Part shown: positions 12,825-27,300 of the stretch, in pieces
Layout of the letters: the number at the start of each line of letters is the position of its first letter
How positions within the stretch are numbered: position 1 is the stretch's first letter
Source of the DNA: Stratiolaelaps scimitus
Lineage: Eukaryota; Arthropoda; Arachnida; Mesostigmata; Laelapidae
NCBI GenBank assembly: GCA_019614645.1
Contig: JABWDB010000001.1
Location: 11,325,501-11,389,500, forward strand
Reading direction: 5' to 3'
Length of the DNA: 64,000 nt
The notes under the pieces: model-generated
What the model was told of the DNA's origin: nothing
The model's input: only the letters and a program-made list of their open reading frames with translations
The model's database searches: none
Translations under genes and position numbers: made by a program

Positions 12825-14125
12825 CCGTTTCCTGTCCAGATAACGTATTCTGAGCATTTTTTCGAGTATATTTCTTAGGCATGCATGACCCAGCATGTGA
12901 AACCACGTTACTTATTATTGCGTCTACATTAAAGAACGCTTCAACTAGCTCTCTCGCTCTCTCTCACTTTGTTGCAGAATTGCAAGTTATGACGTCGAAA
13001 TGCGCCGGCCACACGAACAGAACCGCCCTACGCCCGCAAGATCGTTCGTGGCAACTGCTACTCGTTGCGTGCAGTGGTAGCCTGCAACAACAAGTAGCCT
13101 GTTTAGCCGATAGCTGCTGATGACGCCGGAGCGCCGAATAGGAATAATTGGATATATTATCACCGATCTTTCGGCGAACCTAACGCAGACGCATATGTAC
13201 ACCGCCAACAGAACGAGGTAAGGGTAATACACACCCCGCGTCTTTCGCTGATTGTCCACACCATCTCCAGCGGAAGAGCATCCGGAACAAAATCACATCT
13301 CAACGACAGGTCTACACCATACGCAGCTGTTCTGTGTCGATACAGAAGCTGTTTGCCTCTCGTGTGCTTGTTACGAGGGAATGACAGCCGAATGACAGCG
13401 ATTCTACCCTCGTTTTTGGGTAGAGGGAAGGACATCTAGGCACATGTAGCTGTAGAACCTCTGGGTTACGTCTCCGTCGTTGCCGCTGGCGCCAACAGCG
13501 CTTCCAGCACCAGCACCAACACCACCACCACCGCAAACTTCTCAGGCTGCGCGTGACTAGGCCAGGCATCGCTATTCGACCCGCGGCAACAATTGAATGA
13601 CGCACTCGCATCCTGTTACATGGCAAACATTATCGCCATTACATTACATCGAATGAGCGGTGGTCGATGGCGGATACCACTGCCGGCGTGGTTCTCACAT
13701 TAGTGGTCGCGGTCGTAGCCGAACTGCGCCACCGACGTTCATATTAGTACAGCACCGATGGCTGGACCTGCCATAGCATATAGCGATAGAGGCGGGCCAA
13801 TCTGTTGGCATTAATAGCAGGAGGAGGAGCAGCAGCAGCAGTGTGTGTGATGACGCTGTCTCTTACATTAGCATTAACATTGTGTTCTCGGGGCGTCGTC
13901 GGGACGACGTTGTAGTATTGATTGTGTGCAAATCGATGCTGCTACCGTAGTCGACTCACCGACCCACCAGGCTGGTATCGCGCTCGCACGAGACGACCGG
14001 TTAGGGATCGCTTCAGATTTCTGGACAGGTTGCTGACGGCTACGACCGCCTGTGTTCAGCTGTGAGCGTGGGAAAATTGAGAGCAGTGTTCTTTGCAGAC
14101 TCGGGCGAGTCCACCTTTTGTGGTC

Positions 14126-14135
14126 ATGCTCAAAG
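14126..14135 (+). CDS. Start exon of the coiled-coil gene (coding part)
   Basis: ATG CTC AAA G is followed by a consensus donor GTGAGT at 14,136. It leaves one base, which is exactly what the exon starting at 17,184 needs. The joined N-terminus, MLKGTCLDHRAVLLAGVLL, has a charged n-region and a hydrophobic core ending in SASGLA before Gln, an ideal signal peptide. The 5' UTR extends upstream; an acceptor-like TTCTTTGCAG at about 14,098 could mean a separate UTR exon. The ATG has a purine at -3. Other start exons remain possible. Confidence 0.6.
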
Positions 14136-17100
14136 GTGAGTGATCGCTAACGAAAGGTGACTGATGTGGAAACTAGTGATTTCTCGAATTTGTCAAGTCA
14201 AATCCGGCTGATCCTCGGATGGTGGCAGAGGAACGCCGAGATGGTGAGCCCTAACAGCGTTCGTTAATTCTCTGCTGGAGTGACGTCTCCGATAGAGCGA
14301 TTTCTGCATTGTCACATGTTAGTAGAAACGACGTGGAGTTTTGCGGACCGTTTTCATTGAAATCGTCTCAACTCGCAGCGACAATTGCCCATGACCATTT
14401 CTCTTCATTCGCATTCTGTTCGAATTTCTCGGAATCTAGAGGATGGAAACAATTACAATTGTACAATATAGGATAGCAGTGTTCCTATGGCTCCTATTTG
14501 AGGGCTTCTTCGATATTGAACGCTAACTTCAACACTAGCTATTACTCCAAGCGTGAACTCAAATGCTAGTTTTGTGCCCAGACATTCCGCTATGGCTTCG
14601 CCTTCAGTGCACTGGGCTAAGCAGAGCGCTTTTATTGATGTGGCGCTAGTCTATCACCTCGTTTAGCCAGAGCCATTTAAGCTTGCCAATCAATACGAAG
14701 TACTCAACTGGAAAATTCTCACATGTTGACCTTAAACAATCTGTCGTCGCAACCAGCCCAAATTTCAAATAATCACAAACCAAATAGGGATAGCCACCAT
14801 TTATCGATTGTAATTGCATGCTCCAATTGACGACAGTGTGCCGCATATCGAGATGCGGCCACAGCTAAGGCTGGTATACCAATATCTCAATACATTGTAT
14901 CTATCTATCCATCTGTCTCTCTTTCTCTTGCTATTGCAGAAAGCGTATGGGCGATCGTGTCATATTGATCAATTTCTTGCAATCCATTTTTCTCTAAACA
15001 GTTTTGCCGCATTTCGCAATCTATTTCCAACACATCGAGCTCGTTCCAAGCTTCCACCCGATGCCCCATTCATCGTGGTTCCTCAATACAAATCTCGATT
15101 TAGCAGAGCGCTCTGTTTCGCGGCCGCGTCCACCGGTGGTCGCTGTATTTCGTTTCTATGGGCAGAGAGAGAGTTGGCCGTGCATCGACCGGCTCGAACC
15201 GGCGTTGCATTTACTTCCGAGAGGCAGCTGAAGAACGACTGTGCATCGTCGGAGCGGAGCATGCCGGTAACATTTTTTCTCTGATCTCAACCTTTCGTCC
15301 GAGCCGATTTCTGCTGCCGATGCCGGAGTCGGCTGCCACAGTCGAATCCATCTAGACCAGCGCGCTCCTTACGCAGAAACAGCTTTGACTCTCGCCTGAC
15401 TCTGCCTGTCTGAACGCTTCTGGACGAGCGATCCACCGGTCCCCCGGCCCAGACCATGCGTTCTGCTTGCTCCGGAATAGTGCACGGCCGGCCGCTGTGG
15501 CTGTTGCTGGAGGCCATCATATCGCTCGGTCGGCTGGTGCGCGTTCTTAGGTTCTGATTGATCACTACGCTTGTTTCCCCTCTCTCTTCCAGCAAGGAGA
15601 CGGCTAGCAGATGGGGACCCACGAGGGGCACAGGGGGGGGCTGCTATGTAGGAGAAGGGCGACGCGCCGGGCCGAGGTGCTGGGGTTCACTCGTCATGGG
15701 GTAGGGACGTAGGTCGGTTTGCTCTGGAAGTCGAAAGGAAAAACAGCACCAGCGGACAGACAAGCGGCGCGTAATGTTATGCCGAGAGCCGGCAAGAACT
15801 TGAGAGAGAGAAGAGCAGGAAGTACGATAGAGAGAGGGAAAGAGAGGAAGAGTTAGTGATAGTGAGATCGCGGGTAGAATTCTGCGGCCTTCTCGGAATC
15901 GTTTTCTTTGCTAGCCTCGCTCGAATGGATCGGACGCCGGCTAAAGGAAAGTTCGCTTGCATTTCATCATCTTCGCGCGGACCCGCACTCGAGCATACAT
16001 CCACGACAAGGGAACTTGTATTATAGTATTCGACCGTAACGTCGAAAAGATAGCACTTTGTTTTGTCTACAAACATTTAGCAGCCCCCATACGCGGTGTG
16101 TTTTGAATCACGTCGCAGCTTGCTGGTGACACATTCAAACGTATATGTTGGCCCATATATAACTTCATTCGTTCTAAAGTTTTTCGTTGGCAATTGCGCT
16201 GGCTCTGCTCAGTTCAACGAAGAGTTGATTTATTTATAATTCCTTCGCGAATCTCCCTTTCTCCTTTTCATTCGCGTGGTCACTCCTCGTCGTCCCCAGT
16301 GCGACCTCAGGCCTACCGTGGGCCTACCGACTTCGCTTCTTTTGTTGGCCATAAATGTCGACACGTACCTACCTAGACAATATATTCTACAATGATAATT
16401 TCTAAGAACTCGTTCCATTATACCTTTGCTTTATGCCCGGCTCCATTGTAATGGAGCTGGACAGCCCTCACCCTGCTGCCATCTAACCTACGGATCGGTA
16501 TGCGTACCATTTCTCATGGTCTCTTGAGCGTTTGTTTCTCTATTCTACTCGAAAGGGTCGTGACCTCGTGAGTGAAGGCGAATGGCGCCGCCCTTGCAAA
16601 GAGCGTCGCGGTGCCGGTCCCGTGCTGGCGGGCAGTCTCGAACGACCTCAATGGGGTCGATAACGTTTGCTGCAGCTAGGCGGGCTTCTCGCCAGCTTGC
16701 AGGGATGTCAGGACGAGGGCGTACTCATGCAGTCAACCCGCAGCAAAGGCAGCACCTACCGGCAGCAATTCCTTCGTAGGCGGTCGGCGGCGGCGGCGGC
16801 AACCGGCGTTCGCTCCGTTCCTAACGCCCTGCCTTTCTGAGGCCATGTCGATCTTCTTCTGCTCGATTCCTCGTTCGTTAGTTTAGAAGCAACAGTACGT
16901 GATTCCAATCAGCAGAGAGTGACTGTGCGACTGTACGACTCCCTGCCTTGCCATCAGCCTCTCGACGCTCACTTCATTCCAGTAGGGGCTCACCGGTCAG
17001 TAGAGCTCCACCGAAAGGGATCCTTCCTTCACTATCTCCCTCCCCTACTACCTTTCTCAGCCCTTTTCTATCTGGTGTCCATCCCTATTTCTATATCTCT

Positions 17101-20100
17101 CGCGGCCGTTGCTGGCTCGGCTCTTACTGACTGGACTCTGCGTGTGTTGCTTCTCTTCGCCCTTGCTATCGGTTTCTTTGCAGGGACATGTCTTGACCAC
17201 CGGGCGGTGCTGCTCGCCGGCGTCCTTTTGCTAAGTGCGAGCGGCCTTGCTCAACGACAAGTAGGTTCGCCCACTCGGGATGACATTGGCAGAACGCCGA
17301 CTTTGTCGAATGACACGCAACCGATTGGAGGAAGCAGCGGCACCGGGGCCTCCGGTTCTCATGGGCAGGGATGGTCCGGTGATAGGGCCAATGTTTCTGC
17401 AAGCAGGACGGGCAACGGCGCCTCGAGTCCTTCAGTGCGAACTGCTTCTTCCTCTACTTTGGACGTTGCTACAAATACCACGCGGGCCTTTGGGACACGA
17501 AGACCAAGTGGCCTTTTGGGAAATTTGACGAGAGATTCGGACGCGGCCAGGGCGAACGCGACCACGACAAGGGACCCGTACACTGCGTTCGATGACCAGG
17601 GCAACTTCACAGCACCCGAGGCCAATTCGTCGACGACCTTTGCCGTCACTCAAGCGACATCTGTGACACCGAAGACAGATCACCACCATCTCATATTCTA
17701 CATTAAAATTCGACGGAATGCGACCAACTCGTTAAACAAGCTTAACTCAAGCTTCATTAACTTCGAGGAGCCAGAACTGAAAGAAATGGAGAAATTATTT
17801 ATGAATGAACAGCTCATGTCAAAGCTGAACCACAGCATCCAAACAGGCGACTACAATAATAGTCCGCTGCGACTCCATTTCGAGATCGAAAATGGCACGT
17901 TGATTCGCAACGTCACCACTACAACACCCAGCGCCGATGATGAGGATGCCACCGAAGATGGGCCGACAGACGAGGACATCGATGTTGGTAATCTCACCGA
18001 GGTAAGCGCTACCGCCTTCCTTTACTCCGTGATAATAGAGATACGACTGACAATTCAATTGAGGGGGGGGGTGTCATTTCTTAACTATACCCAATAGAAG
18101 AAAAGAAATGCTAATATGCTACAATCAAGCGAAAGACACTGATGGTATCGACAAACTGAAAACTGCATTGGGATCAAATTCTTACTAGGCTGTAAAGAAT
18201 GTTATTAGTTAAAAAGAACGCCTTGGAGGACGGCTCTCTAGGCTGGCAAGGTTACGCTGCAGTAACGTAATACATATTAACATTATCTCTGCATCCTCAC
18301 GCTTTAGATCATAATATTTCGTTTTGACTACCCTCGGGAAAGAAAGCCTTCTCGTATTTTGTAAAGGGTGCTAGCTATAAACCTCGGAAAGCCCAACGTT
18401 TTAGCGAAGCAACGAGATTGGCCCTCGAAAAAGCGCGTAATGGGGACCGTCCGATACTTGCTGTTGGTTCAAATCGCGTTTTTCTTCGAGTTTTGAAGGA
18501 GATGCCTTTGTTTTTCGTCTGGGGTGACAAGGGCACATTTTGGTGATTTTCGATTTTATCTATAATTTTTGGTGTTCAAAATATACACAGTTTCAAACAG
18601 AGGTATCAGTGTGGGTAGAGGGGGAAGTTGTTTTTTGTGGGATCAGCGGGGCGAGGTATTGTGTGTGAAAACACGATAGGTATTCCTATACCTAGAAAGG
18701 GTACGTTTCGGGATGGATGTGTAATACTGGATAAGCCACAGTAATCGAGTTATATGAGACGATTGCTGTGACCACGTTGCCTGGACCAATGAACGACTGC
18801 CGTATAACGTCAGAAATAGCCGCTGTCAATGACTGACTTAAAAAACCAAAACAAAAAATAATGCCTAATTCAATTTAAGGAATAGCTAAGTAGGAACAGC
18901 GTAAATGCCTTTAGGACAGTGCATTTCGAAGCAGGTTTTCCCATCTGATTTTTCGCACATTAATAGAATAAGCCGCCAACTGCTCTTTAGATTTGTTCTG
19001 TGTCATTCTATATATTTTTGAAGTCTATTGGCATATTTTTGACTTTCGACCGCCTTATTGTTGGACACCTCTGCCCTGGGCGTGCCTGCATACTGGCCGA
19101 AGATCGTATACCCTACTGTTGGTATCTTGAAACCATAATAATGCCAAGGTAAGGTTTTTCTGGTTGTGCCAGCCGAGATAATGTGCAATAATTTTTACCA
19201 AACTAACAACTATACGATGGTCATGTGCGTTTTTTCGTCTGAGCTTACTTCTTGAGATTGCTTTCTATGACTTCCTGTGTTTAACAGAAGCGCCGCAAAG
19301 ACACTTGGCATTTTTTACAATGAAGCCCTTACCCAATCACACGACGTCTCCCTGTTTCACCCAAGCGTTCGTAACGCATTCTGAAGCGTGTGGATAGATA
19401 CATTTATATAGCTATTATATTTCACACGATCACATTTGTAACTTGCAACCAGCGGGCAGGAAGTTGAGCCGCGTAAGCGTGTCGAAAAGGCTATTGCAGT
19501 AATGTGTGGGTTCGGCCACTCGAGTTTGCGAAGGCAGCTTTGCGAAAGGGGACCACATTCAGCGGAAATTAGATTTCTCGGAAAAAATCGAAGTCGCGCT
19601 TGAAAGTTCGGACAAAGTCTGCGAAATGCTGGGTTTCTTGTTTCGACTGCCAGCACGATTTTTCCGTAATGTGTTTTATTAATTATTAATAATATGAAAC
19701 ATTGTATGTCTGTCTACTTTTGTCTTCTTGTACAAATTATGGGTCCAATTATTTCTTCAATATTATCTGTTCTTCTCAGTGTTCATTTTTGCTACATTCG
19801 AGAGGCGCTGTCTGGCTTGCTCCGTGAATTGCGCCTGGGTTAATACTACACACATACAGTAATGTTTGCGCAGCGTGTAGGTAGTATTGTGTACGTAATG
19901 AATATGCTGGTAATGTCTGCTATATGTATGTAGTATTAACCCACGCGCAATTCACGATGCAATCATACAGCGCCTCTCGAATGTAGCAGTATGTATATAT
20001 CGCGGGGTGGTCCCGTCCAGCACCATGATGACGACGTAGACACGCAAGTAAGTGGAGAGAACGGATACTGGTGTCAGCTTAATTTGCTCGTAGTCTTCAA

Positions 20101-23100
20101 GACGAAGGAGTGACACCGAAAAAAACAATGGAAATTTTCACCGAATTTCTGGCCAGCAAATTCATAAAGTGGAACTTAAACAATAGAGCCGTAAATTCGG
20201 CTTGCGCAATAGCAGCAAATACGTTTTGACACTGTAGCGACATATTTCGTTCCGTTGCCTTCATTCGTACCAATACCTGAGACCTGATTTCAACATTCGT
20301 TGAGGGGCCTGAAGCTTTAGCCTTTGGTTGAGTGGCCATCGATGAACAGGTAGATTTTTTCTGCAGATATGACGGAAGAAGGACTGTGTTCAACTAAGGC
20401 ACTGCCTCACAAGCACACTCGTGGCAACGCGTATTGCAATTACTAGCTTCTATTATCTTTACGGAGAGTCTCAGCTTGTATTAGAGAAGCGTGCAGGGTG
20501 CGATGTGGCTTGGTACAGGACAGAAGCTTCTTTCCCTACCCAAATAGAATAAGAGCTCCCTGAGGAGATGAACGGAAGGGCGCTGACGATGCAATATGGC
20601 GGCGACAGCCGGTATAGTTAAAATCTCCCCTGGGAAGAGATTGTCCATAAGGCAGCGGGACTGACCTAAATAAAACTCGTTAAAAGCTAATTATGGACAC
20701 AAACAACATAACTATATCTTTCTCTCTTTCACTGTCACTCTTGCCTCTCGTAAAGGTAAAGTATAAGCAAGTCGACAGATTGTGATGTACACATAGAACG
20801 TACTGAAGTATATGAGTTGCGGGAGCGTTTTTCTAAGATCAACTATTTTGCTAGTACTATATTTATTATCCTGTCTTTTAGAGATTATCAGGCGGACATT
20901 TCAAGAATATTTTTCTAAGCGAAAACAGGATAAAGGTTCATGTATGTTTAGGTAAAAAAACACTTTTGACAGATGTGCGTGTCCGATTCAGATTTAAGTG
21001 CAAGCTCTGTTCTGTCTGTATATTGGTGTCCTGTCAGCAGATGGGCTACCTGTTATCTAGTTAGGAGAGTCAATGCTCTGTCTCATATGGGAGATATCGG
21101 GAGGGACCATGTGTAGCGGTAATAGGTGACCACCAAAAAAAAACACTGTAATCACATCTGACTCGGGCCTTGCACTTCGTCAAATTCAGGTTCCGCTCCT
21201 GCCAAATGGGCGAGTGGGAATCCTGCTATCCGGCGCTTCATAGCCCTTATTACCTTTCGTTAGCCAGCAACCTATATCGAAAGCTACCTGCGACGAACAG
21301 TGACACACGGTCTAGATGGATCTCAAGATCATGTCCTGCGATAGGTACACACTCGACGGAACGTGTCGCAGGTTAAGGGTTAGACGAAAACTAAAAACTC
21401 GACTGACCCGATGTGTTGTCTGCTGCCGATGCCACGAGCAATATGTGAGATGCGATGATTGGTGTTGAGGCGTGCGGGATGCAAAAAAAACACCGCGAAA
21501 CGATCTCTAGGGGCGGAGACGCACGTCGGGCCGCCAGTACTGGCGGTAGAGCGTAAAAGCGAGGTCTGTCGTCGGCTGGCCGGGGATGCTGTCGTGTGAG
21601 ATGGCATGAAGATGAGGGAGGTGACGAGAGAGCGTGAGAGAGAAGGTAGACACGTTGGAATGGGAGGACGAAAAGAGTCGACGAAGACAGGGACCAAGAA
21701 GTGCCGCCTACCGATGTCTCTAATGCTAACGGCACCCATTTTCGGAACAACGTGACACTTGGTACGAACGAAGACACTGCTGTAAAGGTGTTCCTAGAAA
21801 ATTGTATATATATATATACATATAACGAGTATTATGCTGCCTCCGGGCATCGGTAAAGGCTAATGGAGGGTGGCGGAGACGCAGAAGGAATAGAAGCAAT
21901 TGACAAGAGCCGGTCTTTCTTCCTTCAGTCTCATTGCCTCTTTGCAGCAAACCATTTGTCATATTAGCGTATTTCTGGACAAGGTGACGGAACTTCCTGT
22001 CGGAAACCTTCGCAAAGGAGTTCCTCGACTAGTTCATTATTGAGCATTTTGTCTGGGTTGTATTGGATGACTGTCTTGGATTGCATGTGATGGTGATGAT
22101 GGCCAGTCGTGATTTATAAGTTATTACGAACTACTACATGGTCTAGACAATGACTCGTTATCATCATAACATATTCAGTAAATACGAGTCGTTCACCTAT
22201 TGTTGGCTGACATCAAATTATTTAACTAGATACGTATATATGTTTGAAGTATCGGTTCCTACCAGGCGCAAGATCGAAAATATGACGGAGTCGCCTAATG
22301 AATGCTTCTAGATACAGCACACATGCCTCGTTGCTCTAATGGTTACAAGAGCTGTCTGAAACCACCCAGAGCATGTTGCTTCTATGATGAGACAAATAAT
22401 ATAATTATGTTTGTACTATATGTCTACATTAGACGTATTCGATTCATTGGGCCACTTGCTACTGGTGTTGCCTAGCTATTACCAATTTTTTCTTGCAAAT
22501 AATGGCTTGTTAACTAAGTCCTGTCGTATACGCTGCTGATCTTCGAAAATCGTGCTCTTTAGAGACGCTTTAAATGATGATTTCTATTTTGAATCTACAG
22601 TACGTCTGCTTCAGTTTTTGCTATGGTTTGGGCTGTGTTGAAGATTGTTAATGGATGGTCCACAGTATTTTTACCATATAATACTTGTAAACAAGCTTTT
22701 TATTCGAGCCAGACCTCCTTTGAACTATCTGATGTGTATAGCCTAAACGCCATCACAAAAAGCGCAGTGTAAAGCTGATGTGAGCGTTGCCGGCTTGGAA
22801 GTCTCAACACTGAAGATGTGGCCGCCTGGTTAAGGCGGATCGAGTCAAGAATCTTACGAATGAAAATCCACACACCTAGTGACTAGGGAGATCAGCAACC
22901 TTCTCTGAATAACAAATATGGCCTACTCAAAGGCGCCTCAAGGCTCTGCAATTCACGAATCGTCTCAAAATGTGGATCCCATACCATTCAGGCCCAGAAA
23001 TTGGCGCGCGATGGGCCTTTCTGGGCAAATCGGTGGCAAGCGATCAGAAGTGGATCCTCCACGACAATACTGAGACAATCGAGTTGGTCCCCAAAGTTAG

Positions 23101-24318
23101 AGGGCGGCCACTGACGATAACCTAAAGCGGGACTTCTCTTCGGATATTGTCCCGCATCCACTGTGCAGCCCGATTCCACTTTCGATGATCACTTGTTTCG
23201 ATCACTTCAAAGCTCCCTTGACGGTGTAAACTTCGATTTCCTAGAGGAGAGAGGGAATTTTCGTGCGGTTAAGGTCCTCTAAAACAATGATGTATACATA
23301 ATAAACTAAAACGTTTCGGCCAAATGATATTTCCAGTTAAATTTGAGGTAAAGTTATGACTGGATTGGGGCAACGACTAAATGATATGACTTAACTGGTA
23401 TCTTGAATACAGCGTATATATATATCCGAAACACAACACCGTCGTTGTTCTTTCCCTTGAGCGAAAGTAAACGATATACAATGATGCAATCCACGCGATT
23501 CGTTCCCACTAGAAAGTTTGAATCCGCTATGCGTTACGAGACGCGATGGTTGAGATACAATTCGCTTTAACTTGACAATCTGTTGTGTAGGTTTACTATC
23601 CAAATCGCAATAGCTACTCGATCATTAAACGAAAATTAGATGAATCCAATATATGGCACACAGTTGCTCATAGCTTACGGACGACTAATAAGGGCTCAGT
23701 ATGGCCGTATTGCAACACGTCTTTCGTCAAGCTTACGAGCCACACACTCGTACCAACTGAGGTCATCGGAGCCGATCCAAGTGAGATTATATTGAACACA
23801 GCTATAATTGTGGAGCTCCGATTTTACTTCTGTAATGGCAATACCGTTACGTCTTGCTCCCCCCCCCCTACGTCTTGCCTACCTGTGTGGCAAGGTTGAC
23901 ATCTCATAGCGTGGCGTTCGGATAGCAGCCTGAAACTCGTTGAAACGAAACGCATTCGTCCTCGCTTTTCTGCCATATACAATATACTCACATTAAATTG
24001 GCAGCTATGTAAGCCAAACGCTGACCGGGATCAGCAGTGTTGCGACCCACGATGTATTGGACCGAGGAACTCAATTTCTCGGCTGGCCGATACCGCGGCC
24101 GAGTTCTCAGTTTTCGCTCAGAGTGGCTTCGCCATTGTCCCAGCGATAGATCTGGTCAGACCAGGCCACTCGGTCCCCTCGGAAAAATTCACGTCTCAGA
24201 AGCACCCCGCTTGACATATACGCCACGATTCGTACGACTGCGAATACAGGCGTGCGTTGAAACCATGAGAGCTGGCCACTACAAGTCGGTCATGTCAACG
24301 TGCACACAAGCACTTGAG

Positions 24319-24354
<36 letters not shown>

Positions 24355-27300
24355 TCTATCTCTCTGCGCGTGTGGCTCGGAGTTTCTCTGATCCCGTTTC
24401 GACTCCAGCGCGCATACTTCGCTCCCCGATAAAAAGATCCTGCTGACTTGAGATCAGCCACATCTCTGCCAATATTATTTCTTGGCGGTCTGTCCATCGA
24501 ACATGTTTTCATATTTCTCGGATGGCCGTCGCGACACATTGACTCTTTGGTGCCGTTTGCTAAGCGTTCGAGAGCAATTCTCTATTTCATTCTATGTGGA
24601 ATTGATGAAGAATGACTTCGAATGTGTCTATCACCTTCATCTTGTATGTTCTATTGTTGTGAAGACAAGGATGGAGATAGGTTCTCGTTCGTCGTGCTGA
24701 TATCGAACTACTTAATGATATTGACATCGCTGGGAGAAAAGCACAAACGTTTGATGTTTTCGTGAACAAATCAATGTGGTTAGTTATATCGTAGAAGTAT
24801 ATGATGCAACGTATGAAAATCAAATGATATAAGGAATGTACATTCACTAGTGTACTTAGATAATTTTAGTACCCTGTCAATTCAAAAGGTGCGGTGTATG
24901 AGGAGTAGATGGCATTATCTACTGTTAGTGTTGTCACAGTCCTTTGTAATCACTAACGATTATAACAAAAAACAGTAGCACTGGTCTTATTTCATAGTAT
25001 TTTATAAAATATGGCTGTGCAAAAAATATGTATAGTACGACCAACCACTGAAATGTGCCGGATTTGTTTTTAAACCAACTTGCCGTATTCACCCACCAAC
25101 TTTCTTGAACTCTTGTTTGTGCTTGATTCTTGGCATTACTATTATGTAAATTTTCCGGGCTGACTTACAGCCAAGATTTATCGTCTACGGTACTGCTTTT
25201 AGCATTGCCTAGCTGGTATCCTTGCCTGTGGTGACATGGGTGCTGAGCTGATATAGTACTACCACCACTACTATGCATATATCGTTAACAATGACTGACT
25301 CAAAATTGAGATCGACTGCTGCGAAGGCTTCGGCCCACTTGTTTTGTGAAGTGCCACACGACGATCTATGGCCGCATTGACGAGTTCATAAGCAAGGTGC
25401 AGTCGGATTGGCGTCAACATGGTGCTCGCACTTTGAGACATTTAACAAAGGCGACGGGTCTGTGTTTTTCATTTTGTTCAGGTACATCTAGCATCGGTTG
25501 AGCGACAGGCCGGAAAATTTACTTTACTAGGTACATCTGGTGTATGCTGTGCCGTCATGTCGTATACATGCGCTCGTGTTTGTGTACACGCTTGCTGAGC
25601 ATTGCCAAAAATTGTATAATCTCTAGAGCACACCACTACGATCTACCATGCATGCTTTTGCTCAAAGAGTGCCGAGCATGTGTAGGGGTCATGGAGGATT
25701 ATGCAAGCTTTGACGCACAGCTGTCGGCATTAAAAAGTTTCCTCTCACGGGGAACTCTGGCTGCTTTGAATGCGTCTATTAGAAGCGGAACATAACATCA
25801 GTTTTTTGAAAGTGAGAGAGATACAGAACGACGGGTAAACGAACAATTAAGCAAGCAGGAAGCAACAGCGATAGAGGACAATTGCGCCAAAGTATAGTAG
25901 TGTTCATGACACATGGAGCGCCTGGCTCGAATAACGAGATATTCATAATAGACGTTTATGAGAAGGAGCTAACCCATATATATATATATATGAATGTTCG
26001 TATATATGCGCGCATAAGACGTTTCTTATGTTCATGTGGCACTGGCAGGCGGCACATGCTCTGACGAGCAAAGTTTAACCCTAGAAGGGGTCCGGGGAGA
26101 CTGTCGTTTTGCTGAGTGACCTGAATGCAGTCACGTGAGTTCGAGTTGGAGTTGGTCTCACCTTGACTACCGCACAGAAATGGCCACGATACGACTGCGT
26201 ACTCTAAGATAATTAGAGATAAACTGAATATATGTATAACTACGGTTGGTGAACATGGACCGCTCATTAACCGTTTGTGTGACATGGGTCGAACTGGTGC
26301 CGTTAAAGCATAATGGTTCACGTACGAACAGAGAGCTCTATATCTGAAAACGGCTGAGCCTGTAACCCAGTCCGTACCATTACGTAGTTGTGACGCGCCC
26401 ACCAGTCGTCACTTAGTAATTAGCTTCGGTTTTTTCTTGGTTGTGATTGCTTTTAGTTTTATTGTTTATCTTTCTACCCTGCAGCATTTAGGCGAGCCAC
26501 ATAAGCACGAACCTTCTTTACAAAAAAATAAAAAAATTGCAGGCCACTTCAAAAGCGGCCACTGCGAAGCCTACCATCAGTGGCTTCCCAGACACAGATC
26601 CGAGCATTGTTGCCAGCATTCTAGTCACCGCATTCCGGTCCACTTATGAAAACACGGCCAGTTGCTGTGTGAAATGTCGCTGTGCGGCTCCTAAATATGC
26701 ACTTTAACTTTCAGTATAGGCTTGTTGAACCTAAACCTGATTTAACCCAAAGTATCGTAGCCTCATGTACATTGTGCAAATATCATACAACCGTCACAGG
26801 AAGGTTATGGAGAAATTCACGAATTGCACGTCTCGGCCGATTCGAACTGAATCTATTACAAGCCTCCTCTGGACCATTTCTGATTTTCGTCATCTAAGTA
26901 GACTATTCGCATACGTAGCCAGCCGAGGGTGACTTTATTCTTATAACTATGTTGAGCAGATCGGTGTGCGACTTCAGGGGAATTTCTCTCTGTCATTAGC
27001 GTAGAGGGATTATGAACACGAGCGATCTCGAATCACCAATAGGGGTAACTTCGCTTAAAATAAGATCGTCCTTAGTGCGCTCTTGCAGGGATATGGGAAT
27101 CCGCGGATCCGTGCTACCGTAATGAAAAGCGCAGCCGTGCCATAGCCTAGTTCCGTTCATATACCGTGGCTATTAATAACTATTCCTTTGCCGAACGTTG
27201 TTACATATCTTGTCAGGAACACCTACGGGACGTGTCCGACCCCACTTTATTCACTAATCACATGATCTGTGTTTTTGCACAATTACTGTCAGTGTCAGAT

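Larger units (their letters stand above)
1..14000. other. Intergenic region upstream of the secreted coiled-coil gene
   Basis: I find no supportable protein-coding exon here. The stretch holds microsatellites (compound TA/GA at 5.07 kb and 8.95 kb, TA at 11.3, 12.49 and 12.80 kb), an inverted repeat at 3.68 kb, a 28-bp hairpin at 12.42 kb, two LINE 3' fragments at 10.9-11.8 kb and one copy of a dispersed repeat at 10.33 kb. Stretches at 7.0-8.4 kb and 13.4-14.1 kb are richer in G+C and CAG/CCT triplets, and the second probably contains promoter and 5' UTR sequence of the gene that starts at 14,126. Open frames in this interval lack splice-site support or family resemblance. Confidence 0.6.

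Noticed and set aside
16919..17183. Continuous open frame upstream of exon 2, which would start the protein at an earlier methionine-like codon
   Set aside because: The first codon is GTG, and the stretch lies before a strong polypyrimidine tract and CAG. The encoded sequence is a CT-rich reading. Splicing from 14,135 gives a much better signal peptide.
20097..20393. 98-codon minus-strand frame within intron 2
   Set aside because: No recognisable domain, no splice sites, and composition like the surrounding intron.
22320..22390. tRNA-like D-arm (TCTAATGGTTA)
   Set aside because: No matching anticodon or T arm, and no B box downstream.
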